Below are positions 61,851-64,000 of a DNA stretch of 64,000 bases, piece by piece. The stretch comes from RYN-230 sp963837335 (lineage in GTDB: Bacteria; Actinomycetota; Actinomycetes; Streptosporangiales; Streptosporangiaceae): contig CAWINS010000006.1 in NCBI GenBank assembly GCA_963837335.1, forward strand, positions 124,001 through 188,000, read 5' to 3'. Made by a program: the position numbers and the translations under genes. The notes below the pieces were generated by a model. It did no database searches, was not told where the DNA came from, and was given only the letters and a program-made list of their open reading frames with translations. The number at the start of each line of letters is the position of its first letter. The first letter of the stretch is position 1.

Positions 61851-62997
61851 TCATCGCGGGAGCCCCAGCAGCCGTTCCGCGATCACCGTCCGCTGGATCT
61901 CGTTCGTGCCCGCGTACACCGGGCCGGCCAGGGAGAACAGGTACCCGTCCAGCCAGCGCCCGTCCGGTCCCGCGGCCACCTCGGCCTGCGGTCCGAGCAG
62001 GTCGAGCGCGGTCTCGTGCAGCCGGATGTCGAGTTCGGACCAGAACACCTTGCCCAGGCTGGACTCCGCGCCCAGCGTCCCGCCCGCGGCCAGCCGGGCG
62101 GCCGTGTCATGGGTATGCAACTGGTAGGCCCGCGCGGCGATCCAGGCGTCGGCGACCCGGTCCCGCAGCGCGGTGTCGGCCGGGTCGCCAGCGCGCCGCC
62201 ACAACTCCACCAGGCGGGCGGCGCGCCGCACTGAACCGCCCGGGGCTGCGCAGCGATAGCCCGCGCTCATGGCCGGCGGTGCTCATCGCGATCCGCCAGC
62301 CTTGCCCGGGGGTGCCCACCACGTCGGCGTCAGGCACGAACACGTCATCGAGGAAGATCTCCGCGAACCCTTGCCCGCCGCCGAGCTGGCGGATGGGCCG
62401 CACCGTCACGCCCTCGGCCCGCAGGCTGAACAGCAGGTATGTCAGCCCCCGGTGCCGCTCCGCGGCCGGGTCGGAGCGGAACAGGCCGAAGGCCTTGTCC
62501 GCGAACGCCGCCCGGGAACTCCAGGTCTTCGTGCCCGACAGCAGCCAGCCCCCGTCCCGGTTTCCTCCCTCCACCCGGGTCGCGGTGGCGCGGATCGCGG
62601 CCAGGTCACTGCCGGCGTCCGGTTCTGACCAGGCCTGCGCCCAGACCTCGTCCGCCCGGGCCATCGGCGGCAGCAACCGGTCCCGCTGCCCGGCGGTGCC
62701 GTGCTGGAAGAGGGTCGGCGCGAGCAGGAACAGCCCGTTCTGGCCGACCCGGGCCAGCGCGCCGGCCGCGTAGTACTCCTCCTCGAAGACCAGCCATTCC
62801 AGCAGGGAGGCGTCCCGGCCGCCGTAGGCGGCGGGCCAGGACACCACCGACAGCCGGGCCGCGGCGAGCTCATGTTCCCAGGCGCGGTGCCGCTGGAAAC
62901 CCTCGGCCGTGTCCACCGACGGCAGCGGCGTGTCGGGCACATGCGCCCGCAGCCAGTCCCGCACCTCGGCCCGGAACCCGTCCGGATCGGCGCTCAT
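61851..62997 (-). CDS. Acyl-CoA dehydrogenase (first in operon), frame broken near 62240
   Basis: ATG 62997 overlaps the echA stop (ATGA). The first 250 residues have VRDWLRAHVPDTPLPSVDTA, WAQAWSEPDAGSDLAAIRAT and EIFLDDVFVPDADVVGTPGQ, the FAD/substrate motifs. Near 62235-62250 the frame shifts. The C-terminal helices, with PVYAGTNEIQRTVIAERLLG, resume in another frame to 61851. The restored length of about 380 is normal. One indel in a C/G run is the simplest explanation. Confidence 0.8.
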
Positions 62998-63929
62998 CCG
63001 CCCGCCTTCTTCATCGAGCGGGCGTCCATCCCGGCCAGCGAGTTGCCGGACACCTCGGCGTTGTGTGCGTGCGCGAGATGGTGCAGGCCGAACACGGCGT
63101 CCATGCCCGGCCGCATCCCCATCTGGTCCTCGCACAGGTTCACCGCCCGCTTGGCCAGCGCCAGGCCGAAGGCCGGCATCGCGGCGATCCGTTCCGCCAG
63201 GGCCAGGGTGGTGTCCGCCAGGTCCTCCCGCGGCACCACCCGGTTGACCATGCCGAGCTCGAAGGCCCGCTGGGCGCCGAACCGGTCCCCGGTGAAGAGC
63301 ATCTCCTTGGCGGCGCGGGGACCCAGCATCCACGGGTGCGCGAAGTACTCCACCCCCGGGATCCCCATCCGCAGCACCGGATCGGCGAAGAAGGCGTCGT
63401 CCGACGCGACGATCAGGTCGCATACCCAGGCGAGCATGAGGCCGCCGGCGATGCAGGCTCCCTGGACCATCGCGATGGACGGCTTGGGAATCTCCCGCCA
63501 GCGCCGGCACATTCCCAGGTACACCTCCATCTCGCGGGCGTACCGGGCATCGGCGCCTTCCCGGCCCACGTGATCCCACCACATGACGGCCCGGCGCTCG
63601 AACGACATATCGGCGTCCCGGCCGGGGGAGCCGATGTCATGGCCGGCGCAGAAATGCTCACCGGCTCCCGCCAGCACGATCACGGCGATCCCCGGGTCGT
63701 TCACGGCCCGGGTCAGCGCCGCGTCCAGGGCGTAGGTCATCGCCGAGTTCTGCGCGTTGCGGTAGCGCGGCCGGTTGAGGGTGATCACGGCGGTCCGCCC
63801 GCGTTCCTCATAGCGAACCGGGCCGTCCCCGTCTCCCGGGTCCTGGTCCTCCGGGTCTTGAACCACCGGGTCTTGAACCACCGGGTCTTGAACCACCGGG
63901 TCTTGGTCCACCGGGTCCTGGTCCGTCAC
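62994..63929 (-). CDS. Enoyl-CoA hydratase/isomerase (crotonase)
   Basis: The crotonase core has VITLNRPRYRNAQNSAMTYA, oxyanion-hole segments EHFCAGHDI and QGACIAGGLMLAWVCDLIVA, and ADPVLRMGIPGVEYFAHPW. It ends with a MDARSMKKAGG tail. This type is common in steroid gene clusters. The first 35 residues are a 15-bp-repeat-encoded VVQDP array that family members lack, so translation may really begin later. GTG 63929 overlaps the fadD stop, showing coupling. It hydrates a side-chain or ring-derived enoyl-CoA. Confidence 0.85.
   Translation of the reverse strand: MTDQDPVDQDPVVQDPVVQDPVVQDPEDQDPGDGDGPVRYEERGRTAVITLNRPRYRNAQNSAMTYALDAALTRAVNDPGIAVIVLAGAGEHFCAGHDIGSPGRDADMSFERRAVMWWDHVGREGADARYAREMEVYLGMCRRWREIPKPSIAMVQGACIAGGLMLAWVCDLIVASDDAFFADPVLRMGIPGVEYFAHPWMLGPRAAKEMLFTGDRFGAQRAFELGMVNRVVPREDLADTTLALAERIAAMPAFGLALAKRAVNLCEDQMGMRPGMDAVFGLHHLAHAHNAEVSGNSLAGMDARSMKKAGG
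63836..63925. repeat. Six-copy 15-bp tandem repeat at the echA 5' end
   Basis: There are six 15-bp units (CCGGGTCTTGAACCA and variants) starting at 63836, 63851, 63866, 63881, 63896 and 63911. Three are identical. They encode alternating VVQDP/VDQDP peptides. Confidence 0.9.
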
Positions 63930-64000
63930 GCGGGCTCCTCCTGCAGTAGCCGCTTGAGTGTCTTGCCGGAAGGGTTGCGCGGCAGGCGGTCGCGGAACAG
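63926..64000 (-). CDS. Acyl-CoA synthetase (FadD-like), C-terminal end only
   Basis: The last 24 residues before TGA 63926-63928 read LFRDRLPRNPSGKTLKRLLQ then EEPA. The PRNPSGKxLKR motif is the C-terminal catalytic Lys loop of AMP-forming acyl-CoA ligases. The gene continues beyond the window. It would activate a steroid-derived acid for the echA-fadE genes downstream. Confidence 0.8.
   Translation of the reverse strand: MFRDRLPRNPSGKTLKRLLQEEPA

Noticed and set aside
63836..63925. CRISPR-like array of short repeats
   Set aside because: Units are contiguous 15-mers with no spacers and encode in-frame peptide repeats in echA.

Overview
The window is high-GC DNA with dense, overlapping genes and frequent GTG starts, typical of an actinomycete. 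An S-adenosyl methyltransferase of the PF04672 type, a DUF6247/RelE-like pair, a large AAA-LuxR regulator and an AftD-type arabinosyltransferase point to a filamentous actinomycete outside, or only distantly related to, Mycobacterium. The exact order is not determined. All family assignments come from recognising motifs and gene order by eye; no database search was run.

The dominant content is a steroid (cholesterol/bile acid) catabolism island governed by KstR. The regulator kstR is at 35004-35621. I found 11 copies (10 exact, 1 with one mismatch) of the KstR-type 14-bp palindrome TnnAACnnGTTnnA, each in front of a gene or between divergent genes. Ring-degradation genes are kstD (48059-49729), a second KstD-like flavoprotein (49823-51457), kshB, a small Cys protein and kshA (51444-53959), and hsaA-hsaD-hsaC-hsaB (54123-57717). 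Side-chain genes are fadE34 (35775-38203), then fadE28, fadE29, a chsH2-chsH1 fusion and ltp2 (38204-43193). A Tat-exported class II cholesterol oxidase lies at 33194-34925. A leftward fadD-echA-fadE-fadE-fadE operon runs off the right edge (59607-64000). A DUF1214/SDR/sulfotransferase/flippase operon (12589-17175), an LLM oxidoreductase (17794-18672) and an indolepyruvate-type ferredoxin oxidoreductase (9201-12620) also carry boxes.

The most unusual part is 18.8-33 kb. It holds an envelope glycan module: two polytopic membrane proteins, DUF2613, GT2, GT4, AftD, an O-acyltransferase, a DUF3068 (PgfA-like) protein and a methyltransferase. The set resembles the mycobacterial Rv0224c-Rv0228/Rv0236c neighbourhood. 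Here every promoter region of the module carries a KstR-type box, which suggests that envelope glycan assembly is wired into the sterol regulon.

Layout: 1-9.0 kb is general accessory content (partial N-acyltransferase, small hydrophobic protein, hydrolase, aldehyde dehydrogenase, phosphoesterase, histidine kinase, LuxR regulator). 9.0-18.7 kb holds the first KstR-boxed operons. 18.7-33 kb is the envelope module. 33-43.2 kb holds cholesterol oxidase, kstR and side-chain genes. 43.3-47.9 kb is a non-steroid insert (phosphoesterase, methyltransferase, kelch protein, toxin-antitoxin-like pair). 48-57.7 kb holds ring degradation. 57.7-59.4 kb has sigma/anti-sigma remnants and a secreted repeat protein. 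59.6-64 kb is the fadE/echA/fadD operon.

At least ten conserved genes have a broken reading frame (phosphoesterase, kinase, LuxR, SDR, membrane protein, cholesterol oxidase, fadE34, fadE28, hsaD, last fadE). The breaks lie in GC-rich runs and the halves stay conserved, so I read most as single-base sequence errors rather than decay. I annotate them as single genes.
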